Positions 28,648 to 37,500 of a stretch of DNA of 37,500 nt are shown in pieces. The notes below the pieces were generated by a model. It saw only the letters and a list, made by a program, of their open reading frames with translations, was not told where the DNA came from and ran no database searches. The position numbers were made by a program, and so were the translations under genes. The DNA lies in contig WFTL01000133.1 in NCBI GenBank assembly GCA_015485495.1, positions 1-37,500 on the forward strand, in the 5' to 3' direction. The DNA comes from Planctomycetaceae bacterium. Lineage in GTDB: Bacteria; Planctomycetota; Planctomycetia; Planctomycetales; Planctomycetaceae. Each line of letters starts with the position of its first letter. Position 1 is the first letter of the stretch.

Positions 28648-31600
28648 TCAGGAATCAGCCGCAGGAAACGGCTGCGGGAGGGAAATGGAGGATGCTCCAC
28701 CGCTGCCGCGGACCACGCGAATGCGCACCTGAATGGCATCCGCCATCTCGGTCACATGAGAAATCACGCCCACGCGGCGTCCCTGCGACTGCAGATGCAT
28801 CAGCGCTCCCAGAACCACACTCAGCGTGTCCGGATCCAGACTGCCGAAACCTTCATCGATGAACAGAGATTCGATTTTCAGACGGCCGGATGTCAGAGAC
28901 GCCAGTCCCAGGGCCAGGGCCAGAGATACCAGAAACGATTCGCCGCCGGACAGGGACAGAACGGATCTCCGCTCGTCTCCCATGTGCTGGTCGACGACGA
29001 TCAGGTTGAGCGATTCCGGAAGGCGTTCCAGACGATAGCGTCCGGAAAGCTGCTCCAGGTGAAAGTTCGCCTGGCGAAGCAGAACATCCAGGGTGCGTCG
29101 CTGAGCGATCATGCGGAATCGATCGCCGTCTCTGGAACCGATCAGATCACTGAGTTTCTGCCAGGGTTCTGCGGCGGTTCGTGCCGCGTCCAGCTGCTGC
29201 TGTGTCCGGCCCCGCTGCTGCCGCACCTGATCGTCGGCAGCCAGATCGGCCTGTGCATCAGCCACCGCAGCCTGACGCTGTGCCTGTTCGGCCTCCAGAT
29301 CGGATCGAAGATCGGCAATCTCCGATTCCGATCGCCGTGTCGGACGCTGCCGGTCATGCTGTTCCAGCCGACGCCGGCAGTCCGCCTGCGTGGTTCGCGC
29401 TGCCGTGACGCGATCGTTCGCTTCCTTCAGCAGACGTTCTTCCGTTTCCAGCCACGTCCTGTCCCGTTCCAGGAAATCCCTGAGCTGTTCGTCCGTCAGC
29501 GACAGGCCGCTGCTGCTGCGGAATGCATCCCGCCACCTGTCCAGACGACTGCGACAGAGCTGAACGTCTTTTTCTGCCTGCCGGCAGGCGTCCTGAGCGG
29601 CCCGGTATTCCGCCCGCACACCCTCCAGTTCCCGTTCCGTTTCATGGTGACGCTTCTGAAGGGAACGGAGTGCCTGCTCGGATTCTCGAACGGCTGCAGC
29701 CGTCTGCTGCTCTGCTTCGGTCGCAGAACGGCCTTCCAGCAGACAGGATCGTTCCTTCTGCAGTTCTTCAACCTGCTGAGCCGCCTGGTCGGCGGCAGCC
29801 TGCCTGGTCCGAAGCTGTTCGGCAGCCCGGGTGACGGCGGCCTGAAGAGGTTCCAGCAGTTTCACAAGGGCGCTGCGTTCCGCTTCGAAATCCTTCAGCC
29901 GTTCCCGAATGTCGCGGCAGCGCCGCAGGCCGGATTCCAATTCATCCCGAAATGTCGCCGGATCATCGTCGAAACGACTGCGCGCTTCCGGAAGGCCATT
30001 CCAGACCGGTGCCAGAGCCATGAGGACATCCTGTCGCCTCCGGCCGGCCGCATCCCGCCGGCTTTCGGCCGCGGACAACTGTTCCTGCAGACTCGACCGC
30101 TGCTCCGTCAGGTCCTGCAGATGCGTCTGCTGTTCCTGAAACGTCTCTCGGCAGGACTGTTCCTGAAGTCGGCATTCCTGCAGGCGGGACGCGGCCTGAC
30201 GCCACGCCTGTTCCTGCAGCTCCAGTTCCTGGCGGGTTTCGTGAATGTGGTCCAGATGCTTCCGGGTCTCATCAAACCACTGCTGCACGGAAGCGACCAC
30301 ATCCCACCCTTCATCTTCCTGATGGCCGCCGTCTGTGTCCGCCGGAAGCTCCGACTGTTTGTCGATCGCCGGAATGGCCGCTGGCGTCTCATGCTGCAGA
30401 GCGGCCATCGCAGCCCGACAGGCCTCCTTCTGCTGCCGCAGATCCGTTTGCAGTGCGTCCAGCTGCTCCTGATCGCGACTCATCTGGTCGGTCAGCATGT
30501 CCAGATTCGTTTCCAGCCGAACCGCCTGCTCCTGCAGGTCCTGCAGCCTGGCTGTCAGTTCGTCCAGGTGATTTCTGGCGGCCTGAAGAGCGGCGCCCTC
30601 GATGCCTGGGGCGTCGTCTCGGAACGGGTGTTCCCGTGCGCCACAGACCGGGCAGGGCTGGCCGTCCTGCAGAGTCGACCGCAGATGGCGCACATGATCG
30701 CTCACCGCCTGTTCCATGAATTTCAGCTGAGCTGCTGCAGCCTGCACCGCCGCCTGTGCAGAAGGAATCTGTTCCCGAAGCTGTTCGAGATGGTTCTGGT
30801 CGCGCTGCCGCGTTTCTGAGTGCTCCTGGATCTCCCGGACGATCTGATCGCAGGTCCGCAGCCGATCGACTCTCCAGGCCAGGCGTTCTTTCAGCTCCGT
30901 CAGCGCATGATATTCCTGATCGAGTGCCGCGCGCTGCACCGCCAGCCGATCGCCATCAAAAGCGGCTTCCGCTTCCTGAGCTTTCGTCAGTGCCTGTTCA
31001 GCATCGGCGTGTTGCCGGGCGGCGATGTCCACAGACTCCTGGACGTCTGCCATCGCGGAATCGATCTCAGAAATCCGCTGCTGCAGATGTTCCACAGCCT
31101 GATGACATTCGCGGTATTCCTCGGTCTCCCGAATCGCATCGTCCACAAGCTGCAGCCACCGGGTACTCTGCTCGAGAAACGGTTCGTATTGTTTCAGGCG
31201 TTCGGCTGCCGGCTGCAGTTCTGCAGTCTGCTGCTCAATGTGACTCAGCACATTCTGCCGGCGTTCGTATTCGGCCACTGACCGATCGTGTTCGCCAGTT
31301 GCTTCTTCCTGATGAGTCTGTGCCTGCCGGAGATTTTCTCTGGCCAGGTCCAGACGTGAGTCCAGGGCCCGGGCCTGGCGGATCAGCGGTTCGATGTTCT
31401 GCCGTTCGGTTTCTTTCTGTGCCAGGTCGCGATCCGCCGTTTCGCATGCGGCGCGGATGCCCTGTTCTTCGTGCTGCAGTTTCTGCAGCCGGTCCGTCAG
31501 TTCTGCCTGTCGTGCTTCCGCCAGTGTCTGTCGATGCACGGCCTGTTCCCATTCGTTCCACAGCACGGCAGCTTCCCGCTGAACGGTTTTCGTGGTTTCC

Positions 31601-32502
31601 AGCTGCTGCCGTCGAGGTTCCAGGTCGGCCAGGTCCTGCTGAGCTTTCCGGTGGGCCTGTTCGGCCTTTTCGCAGTCTTTCTGCAGTCGCTGCCGCTGCT
31701 CGTACCAGTCGGAAAACCTCCGGACGATGTCGAGTTTCTGCTCGGTTCGGTGCTGCTGACGGATGGTTCGATGGAGACGTTCTTCGGCAAGACGGCGTTC
31801 GTCTTCCGACAGGGGCCGGATTCCTTCGAACTGAGCTTCCAGCAGTTCGATCTGCTGCTGCTGTTCCCGGGCCCGGGCATAGACGGTCTGAGAAATCCGT
31901 TCGAAGCGATCCGTTCCTGTCAGAGCCTGGAGAATTTCAGCCCGTTCCCGGTCTCCGGCTTTCAGGAATGCGGAGAATTCATTCTGTGCCAGCAGAACGG
32001 CCCGCGTGAACTGGTCAAAGTTCAGTCCCAGCCACCGCACAATGGCCTGCTGCACCTCCGTCTTCTTTCCTCCGGCTTCGATCGGGCCGTCTTCGTCGAT
32101 TCGAACATCACCCCGGTACAGCACCATTTCCGGGGCCTGCAGGCGGCCGTCCGATCGGTTGTAGCTGCGCCGGATACTCCACCGGGCCGTTCGAATCTGA
32201 CCGTCCACTCCGGTGAACACGACTTCCGCCCATCCACTGCCCGCCCCGCGCCGCAGCAGATTCGCCGTGCTGTCCTGAGTCACACCGTCTTCGAGCCGTT
32301 CCATCCGTCCGGCCCGGTTCAGACGCGGAATCCGGTCGAACAGAGCAACACAGACTGCATCCAGCAGACTGCTTTTTCCGGAACCGGTGGGGCCACTGAT
32401 GGAAAACAGGCCGGCGGACCGAAGCGGTTCCTGCGTGAAGTCCACATGATGCGTGCCGGCCAGCGAAGCAATGTTGTGCACGGAAATCCGCAGAATCTTC
32501 AT
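28648..32502 (-). CDS. sbcC: Exonuclease subunit SbcC (Rad50-like ATPase)
   Basis: The 1284-residue SMC/Rad50-type ATPase forms the SbcCD complex, which processes DNA hairpins and blocked double-strand ends. The N-terminal half-domain has Walker A G37-P-T-G-S-G-K-S44 and an A-Q-N-E-F-S Q-loop at about 171-176. Two long Gln/Glu/Arg-rich coiled coils flank a zinc hook at C617-P-V-C620. The C-terminal half-domain has the signature L-S-L-S-G-G-E-S, Walker B L-F-I-D-E-G-F-G and the D-loop S-L-D. It is longer than E. coli SbcC (1048 residues) because of extended coiled coils. The ATG at 32502 overlaps the sbcD stop by four bases (ATGA), so translation is probably coupled. A long frame on the opposite strand (28339-30819) is a shadow. 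Confidence 0.97.
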   Translation of the reverse strand: MKILRISVHNIASLAGTHHVDFTQEPLRSAGLFSISGPTGSGKSSLLDAVCVALFDRIPRLNRAGRMERLEDGVTQDSTANLLRRGAGSGWAEVVFTGVDGQIRTARWSIRRSYNRSDGRLQAPEMVLYRGDVRIDEDGPIEAGGKKTEVQQAIVRWLGLNFDQFTRAVLLAQNEFSAFLKAGDRERAEILQALTGTDRFERISQTVYARAREQQQQIELLEAQFEGIRPLSEDERRLAEERLHRTIRQQHRTEQKLDIVRRFSDWYEQRQRLQKDCEKAEQAHRKAQQDLADLEPRRQQLETTKTVQREAAVLWNEWEQAVHRQTLAEARQAELTDRLQKLQHEEQGIRAACETADRDLAQKETERQNIEPLIRQARALDSRLDLARENLRQAQTHQEEATGEHDRSVAEYERRQNVLSHIEQQTAELQPAAERLKQYEPFLEQSTRWLQLVDDAIRETEEYRECHQAVEHLQQRISEIDSAMADVQESVDIAARQHADAEQALTKAQEAEAAFDGDRLAVQRAALDQEYHALTELKERLAWRVDRLRTCDQIVREIQEHSETRQRDQNHLEQLREQIPSAQAAVQAAAAQLKFMEQAVSDHVRHLRSTLQDGQPCPVCGAREHPFRDDAPGIEGAALQAARNHLDELTARLQDLQEQAVRLETNLDMLTDQMSRDQEQLDALQTDLRQQKEACRAAMAALQHETPAAIPAIDKQSELPADTDGGHQEDEGWDVVASVQQWFDETRKHLDHIHETRQELELQEQAWRQAASRLQECRLQEQSCRETFQEQQTHLQDLTEQRSSLQEQLSAAESRRDAAGRRRQDVLMALAPVWNGLPEARSRFDDDPATFRDELESGLRRCRDIRERLKDFEAERSALVKLLEPLQAAVTRAAEQLRTRQAAADQAAQQVEELQKERSCLLEGRSATEAEQQTAAAVRESEQALRSLQKRHHETERELEGVRAEYRAAQDACRQAEKDVQLCRSRLDRWRDAFRSSSGLSLTDEQLRDFLERDRTWLETEERLLKEANDRVTAARTTQADCRRRLEQHDRQRPTRRSESEIADLRSDLEAEQAQRQAAVADAQADLAADDQVRQQRGRTQQQLDAARTAAEPWQKLSDLIGSRDGDRFRMIAQRRTLDVLLRQANFHLEQLSGRYRLERLPESLNLIVVDQHMGDERRSVLSLSGGESFLVSLALALGLASLTSGRLKIESLFIDEGFGSLDPDTLSVVLGALMHLQSQGRRVGVISHVTEMADAIQVRIRVVRGSGGASSISLPQPFPAADS

Positions 32503-33752
32503 GCTTCCGGTGAGTCCTCCCGGAGAATTTCGCGAAGTGCATCCAGCACGCTCCGATCCGGAACGGTGTCGTACTTTTCTTTCCAGGCTTCCAGGAAAAG
32601 CTCCTCCGGATCGATGTTCTGAAGAGCCGATGCATCCGGCGGTTCGGGGGAGACATCGGATGAAGCTGTGCCGCTTCGTTCGACGCGAATCGATGCCAGG
32701 CGAAACGGCCGTCCTTCCAGGGCCTGCTCGATTTTCGAACGACGGGCCGGGTCCGGCCCGTCTTCCTGAACGCGGACTTCCAGATACGGAAACCGATTCG
32801 GGTCCGTTTCGCCGTTTTCGGGCAGATCGTTCAGCAGCCGAAGAACTTCAGGCAGCACCGCACTGCCCCGTGGCGGAACGCGCAGAAGCTGCGTCGTGCG
32901 CGGGATCAGACGGGATTCCACGGACGTGAGCCGATTTCCGTCCACCTGGACCGACAGGATCTGGTGGCGGTAATCGATTTCGGAAAACGAAAGCGGAATG
33001 GGACTGCCGCTGTACCGCACCCGGCCGCCCTCAAAAGACTGGGCCAGATGCAGATGTCCCAGAGCCACATAGGCAATGCCGTCATCGAACACGTCCGCCG
33101 GCAGCGCCTCCGCACCACCGATGACCAGATGTCTCTCAGAATCCGCGGTGGAGCGGCCGCTGCGGATGTGGCAGTGTCCCATGGCGATGATGGCCGCGTC
33201 CGGACATTCGGCGGCCCGCCGAGTCGCTGCCGCCTGGTACGTCTGACCGTAGAGTTCCCGAATGCCGTCCAGCCAGGCATCATGTCCGGCAGCCACCGCA
33301 GGCACATCGGACGGCCGCAGAAAGGGAACGGCCATCACCAGTGCGGCGGTCGTGCCGTCTCGTGAACGAATCGGCACGATCAGGCGGTCCGTGTCGATCT
33401 GTCCCTCACGGTCTCGCGGGACGGTACCCACAATGGAAATGTGCAGCGATCGGAGCACATCGGCCGGCGCTTCCAGGCGGGCTCCGGCATCGTGGTTGCC
33501 GGCTGTCACCACAATCTGCAGATCGGGAACCGATGCATGAGCATCCGCCAGGAAGTGGTACCATCGTTTCTGAGCAGCCGCGGACGGATTGATGGAATCG
33601 AAGATGTCCCCTGCGATCAGCAGAGCATCCGGACGCTCCTCCTGAAGCTGTTTCAGCAGCCAGGACAGAAAACACCGGTGCTCTTCATCCCGGTCATAGC
33701 CGCGCAGCGACTGGCCCAGATGCCAGTCGGCCGTATGAAACATCTTCAGCAT
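32499..33752 (-). CDS. sbcD: Exonuclease subunit SbcD (Mre11-like nuclease)
   Basis: The 417-residue Mn-dependent nuclease is the Mre11-type partner of SbcC. Phosphoesterase motifs appear in order: H-T-A-D9-W-H11-L-G, G-D49-I-F-D, G-N86-H87-D and the paired metal histidine loops G-H-C-H and G-H-L-H. A capping and SbcC-binding region follows. The ATG at 33752 is chosen because it begins the first strand in the family's usual way (M-L-K-M-F-H-T-A-D-W-H); the frame extends to 33842 with an alternative ATG at 33806, but the extra residues are polar and unlike the family. Its stop overlaps the sbcC start. A gap of 162 bases separates it from the amidohydrolase gene upstream. Confidence 0.96.
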   Translation of the reverse strand: MLKMFHTADWHLGQSLRGYDRDEEHRCFLSWLLKQLQEERPDALLIAGDIFDSINPSAAAQKRWYHFLADAHASVPDLQIVVTAGNHDAGARLEAPADVLRSLHISIVGTVPRDREGQIDTDRLIVPIRSRDGTTAALVMAVPFLRPSDVPAVAAGHDAWLDGIRELYGQTYQAAATRRAAECPDAAIIAMGHCHIRSGRSTADSERHLVIGGAEALPADVFDDGIAYVALGHLHLAQSFEGGRVRYSGSPIPLSFSEIDYRHQILSVQVDGNRLTSVESRLIPRTTQLLRVPPRGSAVLPEVLRLLNDLPENGETDPNRFPYLEVRVQEDGPDPARRSKIEQALEGRPFRLASIRVERSGTASSDVSPEPPDASALQNIDPEELFLEAWKEKYDTVPDRSVLDALREILREDSPEA

Positions 33753-33914
33753 CAATGTTCTGAACTGCGGTTCATCAGGTGCTGCACGTCGGGTCTGATT
33801 GTGCATCGGTTCCGACGCTGTTCTCTCACTCCCCGAGGACACTATACGCCGAACGTGCCGGGTTCTCGACTGTTCCGTGTCATGCTGTGTCCGAAGGAAT
33901 GCTGTGCCCGACGG

Positions 33915-35189
33915 TCAGGATGACAGCGAACGCCCGTTCAGGCTGAGTGTCATGCGTTTCGATCGCGAGATCAGAGTGCCGATCGGAAATGCGGCTGCAG
34001 ACAGAAGAGCTTCCGGAGAATCATGAGGAATGGCGATCAGCGTGGCGGCGGCCGGGTGAAGGGACAGCCCCAGAGCGTCGGCCGCTCGGACAGTCACCAT
34101 CGGCAAAAGTGTCTCGACAGACATCGAAGGGGCCCGGGCGGCCAGAAACCGGACTTCCTTCCACAGGTTCAGATCCGGATTCGAACTCCGCCCGTCGGTG
34201 GCCAGAATGACCGTGCCTCCACCGGCCAGAATTTTCTGCCAGGGATGAGGAGCATGGCCGAAAAACGCATGTGTTCGCGGACAGTACACGGCCGCAATCT
34301 GCGGGTGCCGACCCAGAAACGCGATTTCGTCCTGTTCGAGATAATTGCAGTGAATCGCCAGAGCATGGCGGAGTCGACGGAGTTCCTGCAGCCAGGACCG
34401 GATGCGGGTTCCCGGTTTCAGCACCCGGGGATGCCACAGGTCCAGGGATTCCAGGAAGGAACGGAACGGGCCGGTCCCGCATTCCAGAAGCTCGCGTTCT
34501 TCGCGGGTTTCTGCCAGATGGACAGCCAGAGGAACCTGGTGATGTTCGCATGCGGACACGGCAGCGCGAAACAGTTCCGGATGCACACTGTACGGGGCAT
34601 GAGGACTGATGCCCGGCAGACACGGACGGTCCTGTGACTCTGTCTGACGACAGGCCCGGATGTGGTTCTGCAGAATGGTCATCTGAGCATCGATGCGGTC
34701 CGGCAGAAATCCGGTCAGCTCCCGAAAGCTGACCACGGTTCCGGCAGATACCGCGGACAGAGCGCTGTGTCCGGCGTCGGATGTGGTGATCTCACCCACA
34801 CCAAGGACACCGGCATCAGAACATTCCTTCAGGCCGGCCGCCACGGCGTCTGCCGGATCGGGAATGTTCCGCCGGCAGCGGATGACGGCACCGATCCACT
34901 CTGTGAAGGGACAGGATGGCTGCAGGGGTTCGGGAAGAGATGAAAATTCCAGATGGGTGTGGGCATTGACCAGAGGAGGAATCACGGCCAGGGGCAGTGG
35001 CGGGGCCGCGGCGGGAAGGGCCGTGCGGGCGATGAGTTCCCCGTGATGATATCGCAGCCGGACATTTCGCTGTGGTCGACCGCAGCGGTCGAACCAGAGT
35101 GCCACGTCGAGGACCTGGTCGCCGTCAGCGGAATTCCATTCGGCGGCGGCGGACGCTGTCAGCCGGTTCAGATGAAACGAAGCAGTCAC
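33915..35189 (-). CDS. Amidohydrolase-family metal-dependent deaminase-like enzyme
   Basis: The 424-residue protein belongs to the ATZ/TRZ branch of the amidohydrolase superfamily, a TIM barrel with one catalytic metal. Metal and catalytic residues are visible: N-A-H77-T-H79-L-E-F, H-A-P-Y-S-V-H at about 200, V-H-L-A-E-T-R-E-E at about 230, and A-T-D-G-R-S-S-N-P-D-L-N-L-W-K-E near residue 336, where the Asp is the final metal ligand. Relatives include guanine and S-adenosylhomocysteine deaminases and aminodeoxyfutalosine deaminase of menaquinone synthesis. The wording is closest, from memory, to the latter type, but no futalosine genes are adjacent, so the substrate stays open. The start is GTG at 35189. 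It lies 40 bases after the mraY stop and may share its transcript. Confidence 0.87.
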   Translation of the reverse strand: MTASFHLNRLTASAAAEWNSADGDQVLDVALWFDRCGRPQRNVRLRYHHGELIARTALPAAAPPLPLAVIPPLVNAHTHLEFSSLPEPLQPSCPFTEWIGAVIRCRRNIPDPADAVAAGLKECSDAGVLGVGEITTSDAGHSALSAVSAGTVVSFRELTGFLPDRIDAQMTILQNHIRACRQTESQDRPCLPGISPHAPYSVHPELFRAAVSACEHHQVPLAVHLAETREERELLECGTGPFRSFLESLDLWHPRVLKPGTRIRSWLQELRRLRHALAIHCNYLEQDEIAFLGRHPQIAAVYCPRTHAFFGHAPHPWQKILAGGGTVILATDGRSSNPDLNLWKEVRFLAARAPSMSVETLLPMVTVRAADALGLSLHPAAATLIAIPHDSPEALLSAAAFPIGTLISRSKRMTLSLNGRSLSS

Positions 35190-35229
35190 GTGCAGCCTGA
35201 TGACAACAGCAGAATCGCATCGGTCCCGT

Positions 35230-36333
35230 TCAGTGCAGCTTCAGACTGGCGATGCCGACAATCGCCAGCAGAGCAGAACCGATCCAGAAACGCACCACGA
35301 TCTTGATTTCGTGGTCTCCGCGAAACAAAAAGTGATTGTGCAGCGGGCTGCAGCGAATCAGACGCCGGCCCGTGATTCGGAACCAGACGACCTGCAGAAT
35401 CACACTGACAGTTTCCAGGACGAAAATCCCTCCCACAACCGCCAGCAGCAGTTCCTGTCGAATCACCAGAGCCGACAGGCCCAGCAGTCCGCCGATTGGC
35501 AGCGCTCCGGCATCTCCCATGAAGACCTGGGCCGGATAACAGTTGAACCACAGAAATCCCAGCATGGCTCCCACCAGTGCTCCCAGAACAACCGCCAGTT
35601 CCCCGCTGCCGACAATATGCGGAATCATCAGGTATTCCGCCATGGTCCGGTGGCCGCACAGGTACGTCAGAGCCACAAAGGCGGTGCCGACGAAGATCGT
35701 GCAGCCGGTGGCCAGACCGTCCAGACCATCTGTCAGATTCACGGCATTGGACGTTCCGACCACGATCAGAATGCCCCAGAGAACAAACCAGGGGCCCAGC
35801 ACGATCATCCGGTTGCCAAACGGCCAGACCAGGGCCGTCCCTTCGGGCTGATGCTGCTGCTCCAGCCAGATCAGCAGAACGGCGACGCAGGAAATGAACA
35901 GTTGTCCCCCCAGTTTCTGGCGAATCGTCAGGCCCTTGCGCACAGTCGTCAGCTTGATCCAGTCGTCCAGAGCCCCCAGGGCGGTCAGGGTGCCCATCAC
36001 AAACAGGCCGGTCAGCACATAACGGCTGGTCAGATCGCCCCACAGAAGCGTCGACCCGGCAACCGCCGCCATGATGAACACTCCGCCCATCGTGGGGGTC
36101 TCGTTCTTGCAGGCATGCAGCCGGTTGAGCTGTTCGGAATCGCTGCGAATCGGTTCCCGAAAACGGCGTTTCAGCCAGCGAATCACAGGAGGACCCAGAA
36201 CCACTGTGAGGATAAAGGCTGACACACCGGCCGCTGCGGTGCGAGCCGTCAGGTAGACGTCCGAATCACCGGCCGTCCGCCTCCGGACCTGCTCCATCAG
36301 CGAACCGAACGAATGGACAAACCACAGAAACAT
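35230..36333 (-). CDS. mraY: Phospho-N-acetylmuramoyl-pentapeptide-transferase
   Basis: The 367-residue integral membrane enzyme transfers phospho-MurNAc-pentapeptide to undecaprenyl phosphate, forming lipid I for peptidoglycan. The length matches the family (E. coli 360), with about ten membrane segments. Catalytic-site elements are present: L-D-D-W-I-K, N-A-V-N-L-T-D-G-L-D-G-L-A, F-M-G-D-A-G-A-L and a late H332-N-H334 in place of the usual triple His. The downstream R-F-W-I element is also typical. ATG at 36333 (M-F-L-W-F-V-H) is chosen because it gives the standard N-terminus; the open frame extends to 36459 without membrane character. The gene is not in a mur/fts cluster here. It supports peptidoglycan synthesis in this organism and is divergent from the epimerase-like gene. 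Confidence 0.95.
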   Translation of the reverse strand: MFLWFVHSFGSLMEQVRRRTAGDSDVYLTARTAAAGVSAFILTVVLGPPVIRWLKRRFREPIRSDSEQLNRLHACKNETPTMGGVFIMAAVAGSTLLWGDLTSRYVLTGLFVMGTLTALGALDDWIKLTTVRKGLTIRQKLGGQLFISCVAVLLIWLEQQHQPEGTALVWPFGNRMIVLGPWFVLWGILIVVGTSNAVNLTDGLDGLATGCTIFVGTAFVALTYLCGHRTMAEYLMIPHIVGSGELAVVLGALVGAMLGFLWFNCYPAQVFMGDAGALPIGGLLGLSALVIRQELLLAVVGGIFVLETVSVILQVVWFRITGRRLIRCSPLHNHFLFRGDHEIKIVVRFWIGSALLAIVGIASLKLH

Positions 36334-36565
36334 GATCAGCGGCAAAGCCGGAAAGAGAAACAGATCGAAATCACGCCGCTGCAGTGTGACGAAAAGCGAA
36401 AAATGCGGATACCCCAGTGATTCGTCCGCATTTTCCGGTGAAACCTTGTGTCCGGTCATTCGATCCGTACGATGACCTGCCCCGTCGGAATCCGCTCCCG
36501 CCGTTCCTCCGGGGCATCCGATTCACGCCGTCCGACAGAGATCCGACAAAGAAGGGCCGTTCCCG

Positions 36566-37500
36566 GTGCCAGGGGCGGACAGTTCATCTGTGCAGCCGAC
36601 AGACAATGATCTGATTCTTGTGACCGGAGCCACCGGACTGGTGGGCAGTCATGTGGCCGAGCAGGCTCGCGACCGCGGCTGGAAAGTCCGCGCTCTGTGT
36701 CGCCCGGGATCGTCCACCGGTCTGCTCAGGAAGTGGGGAGTGGAAATCGTAGACGGCGACCTGGGCGATGCGGACAGTCCGGCCCGTGCCTGCGAAGGAG
36801 CCACCATCGTCGTTCACTGTGCGGCGAAAGTCGGTGACTGGGGGCCCGTCTCCGAATACCGCCGGATCAATGTCGACGGGACCCGTGCTCTGCTGGATGC
36901 CGCCCTCGCTTCCGGATGCCTCAGACGGTGGGTCCAGATCAGTTCCCTGGGTGTCTACGAAGGAACCGATCACTACGGAACGGATGAAACGACTCCCCCG
37001 AATGCCCGCGGAATCGACGGATACACGCTGACCAAGGTCGAATCGGAACAGCTCGTCGTGAAATACATTCAGGACCACGGGCTGCCGGCCGTCATTCTGC
37101 GTCCCGGGTTCATCTATGGTCCGCGCGACCGCACGGTTCTGCCGCGCCTGATGGAACGCCTCGCAGATGGAAAATTCGCTTATCTGGGTTCCACGGACCG
37201 CCTGATGAACAACACGTTCGTCGGAAATCTGTGCCAGGCCGTATGGCTTGCGGTGGAACGAGATGATCAGATCGGAGAAATCTTCAACATCCGCGATCCG
37301 CGTGCTGTGACGAAGCGGGAATTCGTTGAAACGATCTGTGAAGCGGCCGGATACGAGAAGCCGAAAAAGGTCGTACCGCTGCCCGTTGCCCGGTTTCTTG
37401 CCCGATCAATGGAAAGGCTCTGGAAACTGCTCGGCAAAAAAACGGCCCCCCTCCTGAACAGCGCCCGCATCAAATTCCTGGGCCTCAATCTGGATTTCAG
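36566..37500 (+). CDS. NAD-dependent epimerase/3-beta-HSD-like protein, 3' end missing
   Basis: At least 311 residues are encoded before the window ends, with no stop. The extended SDR fold is clear: an N-terminal L-V-T-G21-A-T-G-L-V-G27 dinucleotide loop, Q-I-S-S-L-G-V-Y with the catalytic-type Ser, and Y153-T-L-T-K157 as the active-site pair. R-P-G-F-I-Y-G-P-R and N-N-T-F-V-G-N-L are typical of the 3-beta-hydroxysteroid dehydrogenase/sugar epimerase branch. The substrate may be a nucleotide sugar, sterol-like or polyketide-like compound. No in-frame ATG exists between the stop at 36473-36475 and the first strand. GTG at 36566 is chosen because AAGGG lies 9 bases upstream; GTG at 36590 is an alternative. 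Divergent from mraY. Confidence 0.88.
   Translation, partial: MPGADSSSVQPTDNDLILVTGATGLVGSHVAEQARDRGWKVRALCRPGSSTGLLRKWGVEIVDGDLGDADSPARACEGATIVVHCAAKVGDWGPVSEYRRINVDGTRALLDAALASGCLRRWVQISSLGVYEGTDHYGTDETTPPNARGIDGYTLTKVESEQLVVKYIQDHGLPAVILRPGFIYGPRDRTVLPRLMERLADGKFAYLGSTDRLMNNTFVGNLCQAVWLAVERDDQIGEIFNIRDPRAVTKREFVETICEAAGYEKPKKVVPLPVARFLARSMERLWKLLGKKTAPLLNSARIKFLGLNLDF

Noticed and set aside
28339-30819. 826-residue plus-strand open frame
   Set aside because: It lies antisense to sbcC and the HD-GYP gene, both with clear motifs; its composition (Leu/Phe/Gln/Pro runs) is the mirror of coiled-coil codons.

Overview
The window looks like a GC-rich chromosomal segment from a planctomycete (Planctomycetota, probably Planctomycetales). 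The strongest pointer is the block at 4.2-9.5 kb. It combines a DUF1549/DUF1553 surface cytochrome-like protein, a Tat-exported DUF1501 protein and a PPC-domain protein, next to a secreted sulfatase. Scattered single housekeeping genes (mraY outside a cell-division cluster, rho beside coaE, a lone ribH), weak or absent Shine-Dalgarno sites and a glutaminyl-tRNA synthetase fit the same assignment. I place the organism by family-level recognition of the proteins, not by a search.

Layout: (1) 0.2-3.6 kb, a large FtsX-type ABC permease (minus). (2) 3.8-4.1 kb, a small conserved-looking protein (plus). (3) 4.2-9.5 kb, the minus-strand DUF1549/DUF1553 - DUF1501 - PPC operon, divergent from (4) a sulfatase and glnS (plus, 9.8-13.2 kb). 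(5) 13.2-19.7 kb, a region rich in exported redox and metal-type proteins: a cytochrome P460-like monoheme protein, a His/Gly-rich secreted peptide, a glycosyltransferase, a five-CxxCH cytochrome and an outer-membrane beta-barrel protein. (6) 19.7-24.5 kb, central metabolism and information genes: a phosphohexomutase (minus), then coaE, rho and ribH (plus). (7) 24.5-28.4 kb, minus strand: DUF58, a YacP-type NYN protein, a degenerate HD-GYP membrane protein and an intact HD-GYP membrane protein. (8) 28.6-33.8 kb, sbcD-sbcC with a 4-base ATGA overlap. (9) 33.9-36.3 kb, an amidohydrolase and mraY. (10) 36.6 kb to the window end, an NAD-dependent epimerase/3-beta-HSD-like gene cut by the edge.

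Most of the window is ordinary chromosomal content. I see no CRISPR array, insertion sequence, tRNA, rRNA or phage module. The parts that repay a second look are the pentaheme cytochrome plus beta-barrel pair with the neighbouring P460 and His-rich proteins; the adjacent intact and degenerate HD-GYP proteins; and several compact hairpins at convergent gene ends, one of which contains the stop codon of the glycosyltransferase gene.
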